Part shown: positions 35,555-47,686 of the stretch, piece by piece | Layout: each line of letters starts with the position of its first letter | Numbering within the stretch: position 1 is the stretch's first letter | NCBI GenBank assembly: GCA_023313575.1 | Contig: JAJTTP010000002.1 | Span: forward strand, 1,798,001-1,862,000 | Length of the DNA: 64,000 bases | Direction: 5' to 3' | From: Eutypella sp. D-1 | Taxonomy: Eukaryota > Ascomycota > Sordariomycetes > Xylariales > Diatrypaceae | Made by a program: the position numbers and the translations under genes | The notes under the pieces: model-generated | The model's input: only the letters and a program-made list of their open reading frames with translations | Told to the model about the DNA's origin: nothing | Databases searched by the model: none

Positions 35555-37544
35555 GTGAGAGGTTGCTCAAGGGACTCTGAATACGAGGGTGGTCTGGATA
35601 TGGCTAAGGAACTATAATGAGTTATGTAGGAAATTTGATGGAGGCTATTTGGATGTTTGAGATGATTCCCTGGGCACCTGATGGACTGGTCATAACCTCA
35701 CTAGGACAAACCTTGACTCTTTATACATAAGGTTCCAAAGGTAGAAGTCGCGTCCTATCACCTTGATGAGGCATCGTCAGGATAGGAACAGATGTGTCAG
35801 GGGAGGGTGGGGGCCCTGCAGTCCAGCCCTCGATATCCTCTTGGAAGCTTCTGTGCCTCAAGGTCGTATGCGATGGCGTGCACATCAACCCTGTCATCAA
35901 GTAGTGGTACTAAATCATCGGCTCTTCACGATCGCTTTCAGTGTGCCGTGATTTCAAGAACCATGATTATAGATTTACACCTTCGCTTTGCTCACCCCTG
36001 TCCGGGGGCAGTGTCTTGGGACCAATCGTTTACTACGATCTGCACACTGCTTCACTATCAATCCTCGGATATAGTGATGACGTTAGCATACAGGCATACC
36101 GTGGGGACTCTGCCCAAGCCACCAATATATTCTCAGGGGGTGGTTTCCATATGGCTTTGCATTTCGTAGCATACCAACACTGCTGAACTCGATCCTCAAC
36201 TCGAGCAGTCTTCGCCTTGAGTTCCGAGGGATAATGCCAGAAGTTTTCGATAAGCCCAGCTACCTATCGCGTTGAAACCAGTTCTAACTACCTAGGTTCT
36301 TGGGTAGTAGCCACTCTGCGTCGGGCATAGATGACAGTGGATGGATCATTGGATTGCGAACTTACCAACTTTGGAGCCCTCGCTTACACCCCACCCACTT
36401 CCCTTCCCTCTCCTTAGTAATAAGTAGCTATAGTCTCGCGGTCGTTACGAGGGTTTCTTCATGATGACTTCACGTTAGTATTACGTTATCGAGATATTCC
36501 ATCCGGGCATTGCATTAGCTTCAGTTTACCAGAGTTAAAGACTGGTATAGATGACCCTGAGTCTTTCACGAGCTCTGCATCGAAGCTAGGCCACAGCTCA
36601 TGAGCAGCTCGTGAGATTTGCTAGATAGATCGCCAACAACCCTGTCAACACACACAAAAGATTACAGGCCTGCGGGACCGAATGCACATGTGAAGGTAGC
36701 GGTCAAGCGATTTTGGTGCTTGGCAGGTCCGATCTCAGTACGACCAAATATAGTATACGCACTGTACTCCCTTGCTGTTCTCCCCAGGGCGAACGCTTAC
36801 CTATGTATGACGACTGCAGGAAATTCCATGAATTGCGACCCTATATACGTGCCATGAAGTTGAATGCGGAACAGCCCGCCAATGACGGACAACTTATAGT
36901 CTATACCTAGGTGTAAACCCGCACCTCATGCTGACTATCGCGCCAGTACAACGTAGACGAGGTAACTTCTACACATCCCATCTGAGGCAAAGTCGTCCGC
37001 TAGTCTCGTGCTTTATTTCCGGACTAAGTCGGTAACCAATGTCAGCCAGTTAAGCCAGTCAGCCAGGCTTGCCAGGGCCTCTGCATATGGTGCTATGTCT
37101 ACAGCAAGCTTCAAGGTCCCACCAAGATGGTCCATGCATGGTCCATGCAGATTTTCCATGCAATGGCTCCGTAAGCATAGCCATGAATCTTATCGACGCC
37201 TACGCACGTATGTGTAGTTGCGTGACAACTTGCCCCTTTCGAAGTAGCTAGATAACCTAGATAAGGGTCTTTCAAAGCTATGCCAAGGGCCCAGTCAGCA
37301 AGCCACGCTAGCCACCACCCCTGGATCAGAACGTGGGGATGCAGGGGCGCATAAGCCGCTTATATATACACACCACCCGTGAGACCATAGAACAACGACC
37401 CTCCTCGGGACCTGCAACCTCATACAGCTGAATAGTCTCCTCGAAGACATCTTTTTCCCTAACTTTTTGGTATACATTTTACCATGAACAGCTCAGATCC
37501 CCATCGCCTAAACATCTCGAAATTAACTAGCAAAGGACTGAGCC
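35555..37544. promoter_or_regulatory. 2-kb divergent intergenic region of the PKS cluster
   Basis: This is the shared upstream region of the PKS (minus) and the alpha/beta-hydrolase (plus). TATAAA (minus, 35725-35720) lies about 166 bp upstream of the PKS start, and TATATATA (37361-37368) lies 177 bp upstream of the hydrolase start. Open frames inside are short and unsupported. A direct repeat of ATGGTCCATGCA occurs near 37128-37147. I found no clear binding-site palindrome of the CGG-N-CCG kind by eye. Confidence 0.5.
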
Positions 37545-38566
37545 ATGGCGTCTCGCGAAGATGTTGAGTTCAAGACCGTTGACGGTACCATTCTACGGGG
37601 GCGGTTGTACCCTGCAGCGGTCAGAGGACCTGCTGTAGTAATGACTCCCGGGGTGAGTTAGAGAGTGCGCCCTATTCCGAAGCGTATCCCGTTATTATTG
37701 CGACGACGGTTGTCACAATTTTAACTAACAAGTGACAGTTCAATGCCACAAAAGACATGATCGGCCTGCCTTTTGCTGCTATGGCATTTCAGGCCGCTGG
37801 TGTAACAGCTCTAGTGTACGACCCGAGGGGGGTAGGGCTTAGTGACGGACTTCCTCGCAATGACATCAATCCCTTTCGGGATGTTGACGACATATGCGAT
37901 GCCTTGACGTTTCTCAGTTCTCACGGAGCTGTGGATCAACGTAAAGGCGTCGGGCTTTGGGGAATGTCTCTGGGTGCAGCTGTCACGATGGTCGCAGCTG
38001 CGCTGGACCACCGGGTCCGTTTCGTTATCGCCGTTTGTCCGGCTACTGAACATACACATAACCTGGAGAAACTTCGACTTGTCCTTGCCAAGGCTACGAA
38101 AGACCGCGAGTCACGCATTAAAGGAAATGAGCCTTTCTATGTTCCGATGCTTAACAAGAAAGGCGAGAATCCAGCTGGCTTCGACCCAGGTTTCGAGCGC
38201 GAGACGGTAATGAGGATGATGCAGGCTCAAGACGAAACAGATCCCCTCCGCGCGTCTCTTGCACCTCATCATGTCAACCGCACAACAATTGGAACATACA
38301 GGTACATGCTAATGTGGGATATGCGGCACATGTGGCAGTATTTGACAAGTACTCCCGTGCTGTTCCTGGTTCCGGAGCATGATCACCTCATCGGGGCAGA
38401 GAAGCAAATCCGTCACTTCGAGACCCTACCAGGACCAAAGAGGCTGCATATACAAGAGGGCGCGGCACACATGGATATCCTCGAGGGTGCCCACCAGGAG
38501 AATGTTAACCGAGTTCAGGTGGACTTCATCCAAGATGCTTTGAGTGGCAGGGTGGCCAAAGCATAA
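37545..38566 (+). CDS. Alpha/beta-hydrolase, polyketide transferase/thiohydrolase-like
   Basis: An alpha/beta-hydrolase of the type found beside fungal HR-PKSs, most like the polyketide transferase of the fumagillin pathway (Fma-AT) and trans-acting thiohydrolases. Such proteins take the finished chain from the PKS carrier domain and move it to an acceptor or to water. The predicted triad is Ser113 (GMSLGA elbow), Asp250 (EHDHLI) and His279 (GAAHMDI). The N-terminal FKTVDGTILRGRLYPA and YDPRGVGLSDGLPRNDI are characteristic. Exons are 37545-37652 and 37739-38566, with an 86-bp intron (GTGAGT donor, TTAACTAAC branch, GTGACAG acceptor). The product is 311 residues without a signal peptide. It is divergent from the PKS, which itself lacks a release domain. 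Hydrolysis versus acyl transfer cannot be told apart from sequence. Confidence 0.85.
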
Positions 38567-40330
38567 CATGGCGTCCGTGATTGCCTATGGCTATGTTGGG
38601 TAGGCTGCTACACTAAGATAGGGTTAGGTTCACAATATGTTGATGTTTGATTAGATCTAGAAGACATAACATGAGTACTAACAGATATTGAGATACTGCA
38701 TAATACTCAGATTCAGTTGACTGCTGTCTAGTGGTGATATTTAATGTTAAAAACTGTATCAGAGAAAAAGCGAGAGATCTAACCAACTGAATAGCGGGGT
38801 GGGTGATCATCACATACACTATTCTTGCTTTGGCGCCTGTGTTTTCAAAGCAGCGTGTAGAAGAACCAGTATCCAATAGAGCTGTTTACCAAATTGAAAA
38901 ATCGTTACTAAGCACCTTACCACGCCGTAATTCTCGCATATTTCTTGGCACCAAGGACAACTAGATAGTACTATACATCTTGTAGTCGAATGATGGGCAC
39001 TTCTGTCATAGGTTGGATCCTCGGAACAGGGCCAAATTGTTTCAACTAATTCGTCCTCGTGTGCCATCTTACATCGCCGTAGGCTACTGCAAGACTCTGC
39101 GTAGGGCCGAAAATCTGACTAGACCGACAGGAAGAAGCCGGGACCAGATGCTGACCCTCTCGGGGAGGATATGGAGGCACCTTGGTACCATGAAATCGCG
39201 TGTAGTTACTACTTTCCGATTACTTGGTGAACAAGCATCTAATCTTGCTCAAACGATCTCCGATGTGGCCACATTTCGCTTACACCTGTATCGTGTAGGC
39301 ACTGTGACTAATTGCATGAGCACTGAATACCATCCTAGCACGTTCGAAACTCCGCTGCATGCTGAACACAGTCTACAGATTATCCTGGCCCATATCGCTC
39401 ACCCCGCAGCTGACGAGGTGGGTAACCAAGAGAGATTTTGAAACGGGTCGGTCAGGAAGCATTAAATACCGATTTTCTAAGAATAGCCATAGTTACAACG
39501 ACAAAACGAACCATCATGACTTCAATTCGGTGTCTCGGACAACGGAACTTACCTAGATGTAAGTCCTTGTCTCTGCTTAGGCAGCTAAGCTGTCAGACTG
39601 AGGTTACATGGAATGGGTCAACTTTGTAGAAAGGGTTTAGTCGTGTTACGGAGTCTAGAACGACATCTGGGAATTTTGCGAAGGTTCTTACGGCAGCTGC
39701 TTCGTCTGTTCATCTTTACGCAAGTCCATCCTTAATTGGCACGTGCGTATGATCTACATATGTTACGTAATTAATATTTAGTGTAAGATCTTTCGGGACA
39801 AGAAGACTTGCAGGGCAACAAGGGTCTATAGTGTAATATGTACATAGGGTGGTAGAAGCCCCTGTTATCCAAGTTCCCGGTGGCGCTTACATAGTGTGGA
39901 AACATGTCAGCCTTATAGACGGTAGGTACACAGTCTTATTTACACTTTGCTAGATTCAATGGTGGTCCGTTTTGGCCAAGCCTTTTACAGATAAGTCCAA
40001 TATACGTCACATGTCTTATCCAAAGCTTACACGTCTAGAAGTAATGAAGACGAGCTCTACGTTTCATTAGGTTCTATAGAAAATTCGTCCTTGTATTGCT
40101 GATTTAGGAGACTTCCCTTTAAGAATTAGGCTACCAGAAACGACTAAGAGTAGACTGCACTCTAACGCAATAAGTCATCTTGACGGGCGTTTAAAGAACA
40201 CCTTCACCTTTGCATGATGAGTCTGCAGTAATATGTTCCTGTCACATAGCCGATAATTCGTTATTCTTGTCTGAAAGACAAATTACAAGCACCTAACTTT
40301 TCTTAGAGGCGCTCAAGTTGATTGGCGGAG
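38567..40330. other. Intergenic, AT-rich
   Basis: About 1.76 kb without a supported gene between the hydrolase and GPI7-like genes. The open frames at 39013-39441 and nearby show no family features. I see no repeat or RNA gene. Confidence 0.45.
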
Positions 40331-43300
40331 ATGGTCTTCCTTCGGAAAAATATTTTGTTGGTCGCAGCGAACCTGTTGCTGAGCATTGGGGTGGTAGTCT
40401 TCATGACCGGTTACTTTCGCAGTCTACCGAGAATTGCAGCCCCAGTGGTGACCGAGACGAGTGAGATAAAAAATGGTAGCACAAAGCCAGCAGCATTCGA
40501 CAAAGTCGTTTTCATGATGATCGACGCACTGCGAAGGTACGGGTGCCTTTGAATGATACCCCCTTCTTATAGTCCAAGAATATTTACTTGATTTGGCTTC
40601 TTCATACTTTTGCTCAAAGTCTAGCCCTCGCTCGGAAATTCTTGTTAATACTCAAATAGCGATTTCGTATATGCGAAGAACACAGGCTTTGAATTTACAC
40701 AAAGGTACGGGGAAATCTTCCTCTCCTTCTGGGGGTTATAATCTGTATTTCTTCAGCGCCACCTACGCCCCTGCTAGGAACAGCTGATCTTTGGCCTAAA
40801 ATTACTGACCATGGTTTTGCAACCGTAGTCTGATCCGAACGGGGGCTGCGATTCCTTTTACGGCTCGAGCAGCTTCTCCTACATTGACTATATCCCGGAT
40901 CAAGGCTATCACACAGGGCACCAGCCAGTCATTCTTAGATGCATGGCTAAACATTGCTAATTCGGATAATGCAAGACGAATGGAAGGCGAGGACACTTGG
41001 TTATCCCGTTTTAAGGTGGATAAACACGTTGATAAGAGAATGGTTTTCTACGGCATCGATGTGTGGCCTATCTTATATCCGGAAATTTTTGACCGTTACG
41101 AATCAACCGATTCATTCTACGTTCCAGTGAGCTGTAATCCACTGATCTGAGATTCTGACCTAAACTGATCAATTGGGTCGCGTTTGGCAGGATTTCACCA
41201 GTGTCGACGTGAACGTGACCAGACATGTTCCTGGCGAGCTGCAAAATGACGACTGGAAGCTTCTCGTCCTGCATTATCTCGGGCTGGATAACCTAGCCCA
41301 TCATGGTGGACCACTGGGGTAAGTCTCATCCTGACAATGTGTTGAAGCCTTTTCTTTGGTTACTAACGCGAGCCTAGTGGACTCATGGTTCCGAAACAAG
41401 CCGAGATGGATAATGTTGTGCGGCAAATATACACAGCTATTGAGCATCAGCCTCATCTTCATAATACTCTCTTTGTCCTTGCCGGGGACCATGGTATGAC
41501 GCAGACGGGGAATCATGGTGGCGACACGCCGAGTGAAATTGCTTCCGCCATGGTATTTATATCTCCACGGTTAAGATCCATCTCAGGGGGTAACGAAAGC
41601 CCCCTCGAGGCCAGCGAAGATTTCGAGTATTACTCGGTGATTAACCAGATAGATATAGTTCCTACTCTCGCTGGCTTATTGGGCTTCTCCGTCCCTGCTA
41701 ACAGCGTTGGACTGTTCGTTTCCGAGCTCCTAGCGTTATTCGAGGACGAGCAAGATAGGCTCAACGTGCTCCTCAAGAACGCAAGACAGATGATGAGACT
41801 TTTTGAGGCCAGATACGATGTCACCACCATGGATACTGCCTCCTGTGGGAATCAGTGTAATGAATGCCACAACGATGACAGTCAGGTCGTCTGTCTGTGG
41901 AAGAAGATGAACGATGTAGAGAAGCAGTGGAGGTCAGCTCAAGATGGAGCTAACGAAGAATTGACGAGTGCAATCCATACTGTAGGTACCCGTCAAAAGC
42001 TTTCTATCCTTGTTATTGGTGCACTGGTTATATTATCTACTATCTTCTGACGAGCGTGGACGTAGTTCTGTACCCAGGCACAGCGCCGATTGAGCATTCC
42101 ACTCAGCAATCTCAGCTTTTCGAGACTCTCAGTGGGAATCGCCTGCTTGATTATGGCGCTATTGTTTCTTATATGGGGCCACTCGCTTTCGACAACATCG
42201 TGGGATTCTGGTAGACTGCTCCTCCTAGCAGTCACAGCTTCCCACGCGGCCACGATGTTTAACAGCAAGCTTGTGAAGGAAGAACACCACTACTGGTACT
42301 TTACTTCTCTCGTCTGGCTGTGCTATTGTGGTTATAAACGGTAAGACTCACCTCCATTTCCCTGAAAAGGTTTGGTGCTTACACATCTACAGCTCAAAGA
42401 AAGGCGGTGGCTTGGCAGCATCTACATGGCCTGTTGCACTCCAGCTCTTCAGCCAGTGCTTGAACCCTCAGTATGCGGTGACGGGGTTCGTCAAGACATT
42501 TCTTTTTCAGAATCCTGTTTTTTTATGGACTCTTGGGTCCATCACGTACATCTACGCACTGAGATCGGTTTCGAACTACCTTGGAATGGGCCCATTCATG
42601 TCCCTTACAGCCACAATTTCCCTCTGCGTTGGTGGTATCATATTCAAAGTTGGCTCAATAGGGAGAGTCAACCCGGAACTATTCAACTTTGCACCACTCT
42701 GGCTCGAGGACATGGTGAAACGAATTGATTACCAGTATACTCTTAGGGTGTTCTGGACGGGCTTGGCGGCCTGCTCGATCTTCATCCTCATCCGATTTAG
42801 GACTTCTGGGAATGTTAGCAAAGGAGGTAAAGGCTTTTATTTACACCTCTATCCTTCCATTAACTGATAATACTGACCAGGATTGCACAGCTGCCATGAT
42901 TGGAATCGTCGAACTGGTCAACCTGTACTTGCGATCGTTGTCGCGTCCCCAGAATCTCGTTTTGTATCAGATATTTGATGTTCAACTACGGTGGCTCTGT
43001 AAGTTTTCCAAACCCCGTACATGCATACTACCTGCAACGGGGGAGACTAGTATCGCGTAATGTTGTCTGACTTATAGCGACATGCAGTATCTCCCGAGAC
43101 AGGGCTTAAAATATCCGAGATCGCAGTGACCTCCCTTCTCCTGGGCCAGAGCTCATTCTATGCTAGTGGGCGCGACAACTCGGTCGCCTCAATTGACCTC
43201 ATGAACGGCTTCAACGGCGTGGGCGAAACAAACATCGTCGCCGTCTTCCTTCAGACACTTATAAGTAACTGGCTCGGGCCCATCTGGTGGTCCCTAGCCT

Positions 43301-43743
43301 CCTTGCGCATGTTGCTCTCGTGGTTAGAAGCTCTAGAGACACCTAAAAGCACTGACATTCCGCCTACGGTACAGAACACTGATGACGAGAAGCGAACAAA
43401 TGGAACCTCACATGGAAATGAAACGAACGAGACAGTTTATCAGAGTGCTGCTTTTGAAATATCCACTACCAATGGCGCGGCAAGGTCAACGTCAGGCCAA
43501 GCGGATGCCAAGGTAAGCAGCACCAAGCATAGGCGACCCTTGTGGGAGTATCTAAGCTATCAAACACTTTATATGACGGCGAGCACATTGGCTGTTATGA
43601 TTTCTTGTGTTGGAAAGCGGAATGATCCCGATCTCTGGACTGTCCTGGCGCCAAAGTATGTGAACACAGCACTCTGGGCAGTGTTCTATCATGTCTTCAT
43701 GGTTTCTACACTGGGGACTGGGGTCTGGAGTCTTATTGTATAG
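40331..43743 (+). CDS. GPI ethanolamine phosphate transferase 2-like (GPI7/LAS21), divergent copy
   Basis: This is a homologue of the ER membrane enzyme that adds phosphoethanolamine to the second mannose of GPI anchors. Nine exons keep phase: 40331-40536, 40660-40704, 40829-41126, 41191-41318, 41378-42026, 42084-42340, 42393-42826, 42891-42998 and 43088-43743 (926 residues). Alkaline-phosphatase-fold landmarks are kept: Asp65 in MIDALR, the Thr102/Thr104 nucleophile region (SPTLTISR), LHYLGLD-NLAHH, and GDHGMTQTGNHGG. After about residue 500 the protein is a multi-pass membrane domain. The segment usually reading GDDTW in this family is GIDVW here, and DH(I/V)GH is DNLAH, so the copy looks diverged. 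It lies between a PKS-release gene and an efflux pump. It may be a self-resistance duplicate, a tailoring enzyme, or the ordinary cellular copy. Exon 5/6 is the weakest junction (GTTATA donor). Confidence 0.85.
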
Positions 43744-44512
43744 AGTGGGACCTGTCATGGTGTCAAACACGGTAGGATGCTTGGCACTGCAGCAACTACA
43801 TCGTATGTATGTCGCTAGGCAATTACATGATCCATCATCGCTGTTTGAATAGGCCTGATTAATGTATGTAGTTGAAAAGCTGTGAGTTGCCACTATAATT
43901 CTGAGTGGTGATAAGTATTGTCTTGGGGATAAGTATTGTCCGAATAGTAATTGACAATCTCGTACAGAATCATCGAAGCCCCGTGACTGTAACTATGTCT
44001 TTACGAATTCTCCGAATGGATCTCTTGTGTTTGTACTATTGATGGATGCATTCCCGCATGTATGTGGTTTTGGGGATTTTTGGGGGGGCCCGGGGGGGGG
44101 GGCTTCCAGAACCCCCCAAAACTTGAAATCTTTGTACGAATTGTCTCTATTCGCGGTGCATCGTCCTTTGGCCATAGTGGTGCTTGGGTTAGGGCTGATA
44201 GCGGTTGAATCACTGACTGACTAGGTAAAACTGGGTTCTGTGTGGCGGTGCCACGATTTCATTAGTTATTACCAATCGACTTCACTTTCCTGACTTGGCC
44301 CCCAATTCACGGCCGTTGTCAGCATTGCCCAGTGACATCCCCAACACAGCCTCTGCCGCGTTGCAATGTCAGCCGGAGTTCGGGTAAGACAAGGCAATCT
44401 TTATGCCGGATTCCGAATTTCCTTCGCCCATCAATCTAAACACATTTTTGTCGGGAAAGTTGTTGATTAAATTGAGGCACATTACTTGTGTCTATTCTCA
44501 GTCCAGTATACA
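43744..44512. other. Intergenic
   Basis: About 770 bp without a supported gene. A G-rich hairpin-like stretch with G7-CCC-G9 lies at 44082-44102, followed by CCCCCC a few bases later. Confidence 0.45.
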
Positions 44513-46621
44513 ATGTCTCGTCTATCCGATCCATTGCAATTTTCCTCGCCGGCAGTCAGTGGCATTAGCACTGTCACGGTTGCGACCACATCAGCGACCG
44601 ACAATGCGAATAGCAAGCCGTTAGTGGAGAGCATTCGTGCTGACACGGGCCCTGCCGCAACCGCATCAACCGATAATAATGAACGACCAGCCTCTATCTC
44701 AGGCTCTCAAGAGAGCCCAGACAATTCGAAGAAACTGTCGCCCACTACTATCACCTTGATTCTAATGCCACTCTGCCTGTCGGTATTGTTATCATCACTG
44801 GATCTTACAATCGTAACACCGGCCATTCCCGCCATCGTTTCCTCGTTCAGGTCAACAGCCGGGTATGTCTGGATTGGCAGCGCCTTTGTCCTGGCCAACA
44901 CGGCCGTCACACCCATATGGGGCTCCGTCGCAGATATCTGGGGTCGGAAGCCGATCATGTTAATTGCCGTGGTCATATTTCTCGGCGGTAGTCTCCTCTG
45001 CGCGCTTTCGCCACAAATGAATGCCTTGATTGCCGGCCGAGTCGTTCAGGGCCTCGGCGCATCTGGCATGGGCACCATGGTCAATGTTATCATATGCGAC
45101 TCGTTCTCATTGAGAGACCGGGGCTTGTATCTAGCCATCACCTCTATCTTTTGGGCAGTGGGAAGTGCCATAGGCCCCGTTCTCGGCGGCGTCTTCACTA
45201 CTCAACTCAAGTAAGCTACCGTGGCGACCCTACTTCATTCCGCATTCTCTTCCAGCCCACGACGTCTTGTACTAACACATCGCAGTTGGCGGTGGTGTTT
45301 CTGGATTAACTGTAAGTCACTCTGTTTCCAAGCGAGATACATATACACAGCTCACAAAGTTTACAAGTGCCGATCGGTGCCGTCGTTTTCTTCGTACTGT
45401 TCTTCTTCCTGAACATTGCGACTCCCCACACGCCTGTACTGGCGGGACTGAAGGCCATTGACTGGGCCGGAAGCGTGTTCATTGTAGGGGGTGCACTGAT
45501 GATATTACTTGGTCTAGAATTTGGAGACGTCGTTTTCCCGTGGTCATCTACTACGGTCATTTGCCTTATCGTCTTCGGGGTTACGGTCCTCGGCATATTC
45601 CTGTTCAACGAGTGGAAGCTAGCTGCCAACCCGGTAATCCCTCTGCGACTTTTCTCATCCATGTCTACAGTAGCCGCCTACCTCGTGTTTACGGCCAACT
45701 TCTATGTTTTCATCGGCCTTGCTTATTACTTGCCCCTCTATTCGCAGTCTGTTCTGGGCTCCAACGCGCTAGTCTCCGGTGTTCACCTCCTGCCTCTCAT
45801 TGTCTCCTGCTCATTAGCAGCTGCTTTTGGGGGTACATTCATCCAAAAGACCGGGAAATATCTTCCCCTCATGTATGCGGCGGAGGTCTTACTGGTTCTT
45901 GGGTCAGGCCTGTTCATCAACCTCGAGTTCGAGCAGAATATTACTAAACTAGTCATATTCGAAATCCTTGCCGGTATTGGTGTAGGCCTGAACATCGAGG
46001 CCCCTATACTTGCTGCACAGGCCGCAACGACAGTCAAGGATACGGCAGCTGTGATCGCCACGATGGGTTTTGTGCGGTCCATTGGGACAGCTATATCTAT
46101 CGTTGTCAGTGGCGTTATTTTTCAGAACGAGATGAATGCAGCCAACCCTGACCTTGTGGAGCGACTCGGCCCTGAAACTGCTGGTCACTTCAACGGTGAT
46201 CAGGCTTCGGCTAATGTCGAGCTCATCGGGACCTTCCCACCGGAAGAGCAAGCCATCATCCGAAGTGCTTACTTTGACTCCATGAGAACTGTGTGGATAA
46301 TGGTGCGTGCCAACCTTACCCCTGAGCCATGATTTACGATAGGCCAATCCAGTTATGGGGCTTATCGGTCAGCACTAGGCTGTCATGACTAATATGGCAT
46401 GTTTCTTGCAGTACGTCGCGTTCGCAGGCTTGTCGGCCATACTCAGTCTTTTCGTCCGAGCTCATCACCTGAGCACTGAGACTGAGAGTGTTGTTCTGGG
46501 AGTGGACAGAGAGAAATCGGTCACATTGCAGGGGGGAGAGACACCTGGCGAGACTCCCGGCCAGAATCGCCAGAGACAGCAAGCCGGGGAAGGCATTGAA
46601 CTTCTAGATGCCCGTTCATAA
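44513..46621 (+). CDS. MFS drug:H+ antiporter, DHA2 family (14 TM)
   Basis: A predicted plasma-membrane efflux pump of 622 residues, of the type that exports fungal secondary metabolites. The signature LDLTIVTPAIP (DHA2 motif) and motif A (GSVADIWGRKP) are present, as are GRVVQGLGASGMG and WRWCFWIN, typical of 14-TM pumps such as those of mycotoxin clusters. The N-terminal 75 residues are Ser/Thr-rich and cytosolic; the C-terminal tail is hydrophilic. Exons are 44513-45210, 45286-45311 (26-bp mini-exon), 45368-46302 and 46412-46621. Introns of 75, 56 and 109 bp are all in phase. It shares strand with the GPI7-like and P450 genes and most likely exports the cluster product. Confidence 0.92.
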
Positions 46622-47686
46622 TTGGGATTATCCCGCTCTAGTATCGGTGTAGATGCAATATCATACACAGATCGCGAAAGTACAATCTTGCTGGCTTCCA
46701 TTAACCACTATTATCCATAACCATGTTGCATATGCAGTAAGCTTATGCCACCCATCCTGCGAATGCTAATATTGCTAAGTTTCAATTCAATGCGGGGCGT
46801 TCTCGTCTCATCCTATGAAATTATGAGCCGGCTTCAGTGCTGGCACAGTGCAGGTACAAAGTGTTACATATCGAACATACATCTCACCGTCATGAAGTAT
46901 CATACATAGCGCTGACCTGCATGAAAGGTCAAATCCCCGCAACTTATGTAACCCCCCCCCCCCACTCGGCCCCGGAATGTTACCTCGTCAGGTCCAGCAC
47001 AGTTGATGTGAATGACCATTACACGCGCTTCAAGACCATGAACAGCCTCATCGCTTATAGCGCCCGTATGCGGAAGGAGCCCGGAGGATCCCTAGTGTAC
47101 AATACTGTAAAGAACCCTGTAAGCTCCCGTCTTGCCATCGGCGGTCCAGTCCGCTAAAACATCTTACCTAGCATCCATATGTCATTGTTTGGCCATCGTA
47201 GTGGGATTGCTTACTTCCTACAAGGTATGTAAGCAGGAGTATGTGGCATTAGCGGGGTTGTCACAATTATCCACCCTTCACCGAAGCGACCGGATGGTAA
47301 CTCGTTCGTAGTGCCGGCGAAAGTTCACAATAGCTACTACGATATAAGTGACTCTAGAATAACACACGACATGACGTTTGTGGAGGCTTGTGGATCTAAC
47401 AGGGGTGGTTCTCTATAGCTACTAGGGGGTGTGAGGTTAGTAATCATCTACGGTGATGGCCGCGTGCAGACGAAAGGGGAAGATCAGAAGATGGCTCATC
47501 AGATTGATATAGATCAGCCGCTTCTAGACTTTGACTATATGCTCATGGGAAACATACCCATTGCAGACGGTATGACCTTCTTGTTTGGGTCAGCCATAAA
47601 TTCGTTGCCCATACGTGAAGTATTGGAGCCAGACAATCGAGGGAACCCTCAACTTGGCTTGCACTACACACACTGCATGTGCAACT
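46622..47686. other. Intergenic, presumed P450 promoter
   Basis: About 1.06 kb without a supported gene. A 12-base C run lies at 46952-46963. The open frame at 47431-47859 overlaps the P450 start and is probably chance. No TATA box is obvious. Confidence 0.45.

Noticed and set aside
39013..39441. 142-codon frame between the hydrolase and GPI7-like genes
   Set aside because: No start context, domain or splice support was found, and it lies in AT-rich DNA.
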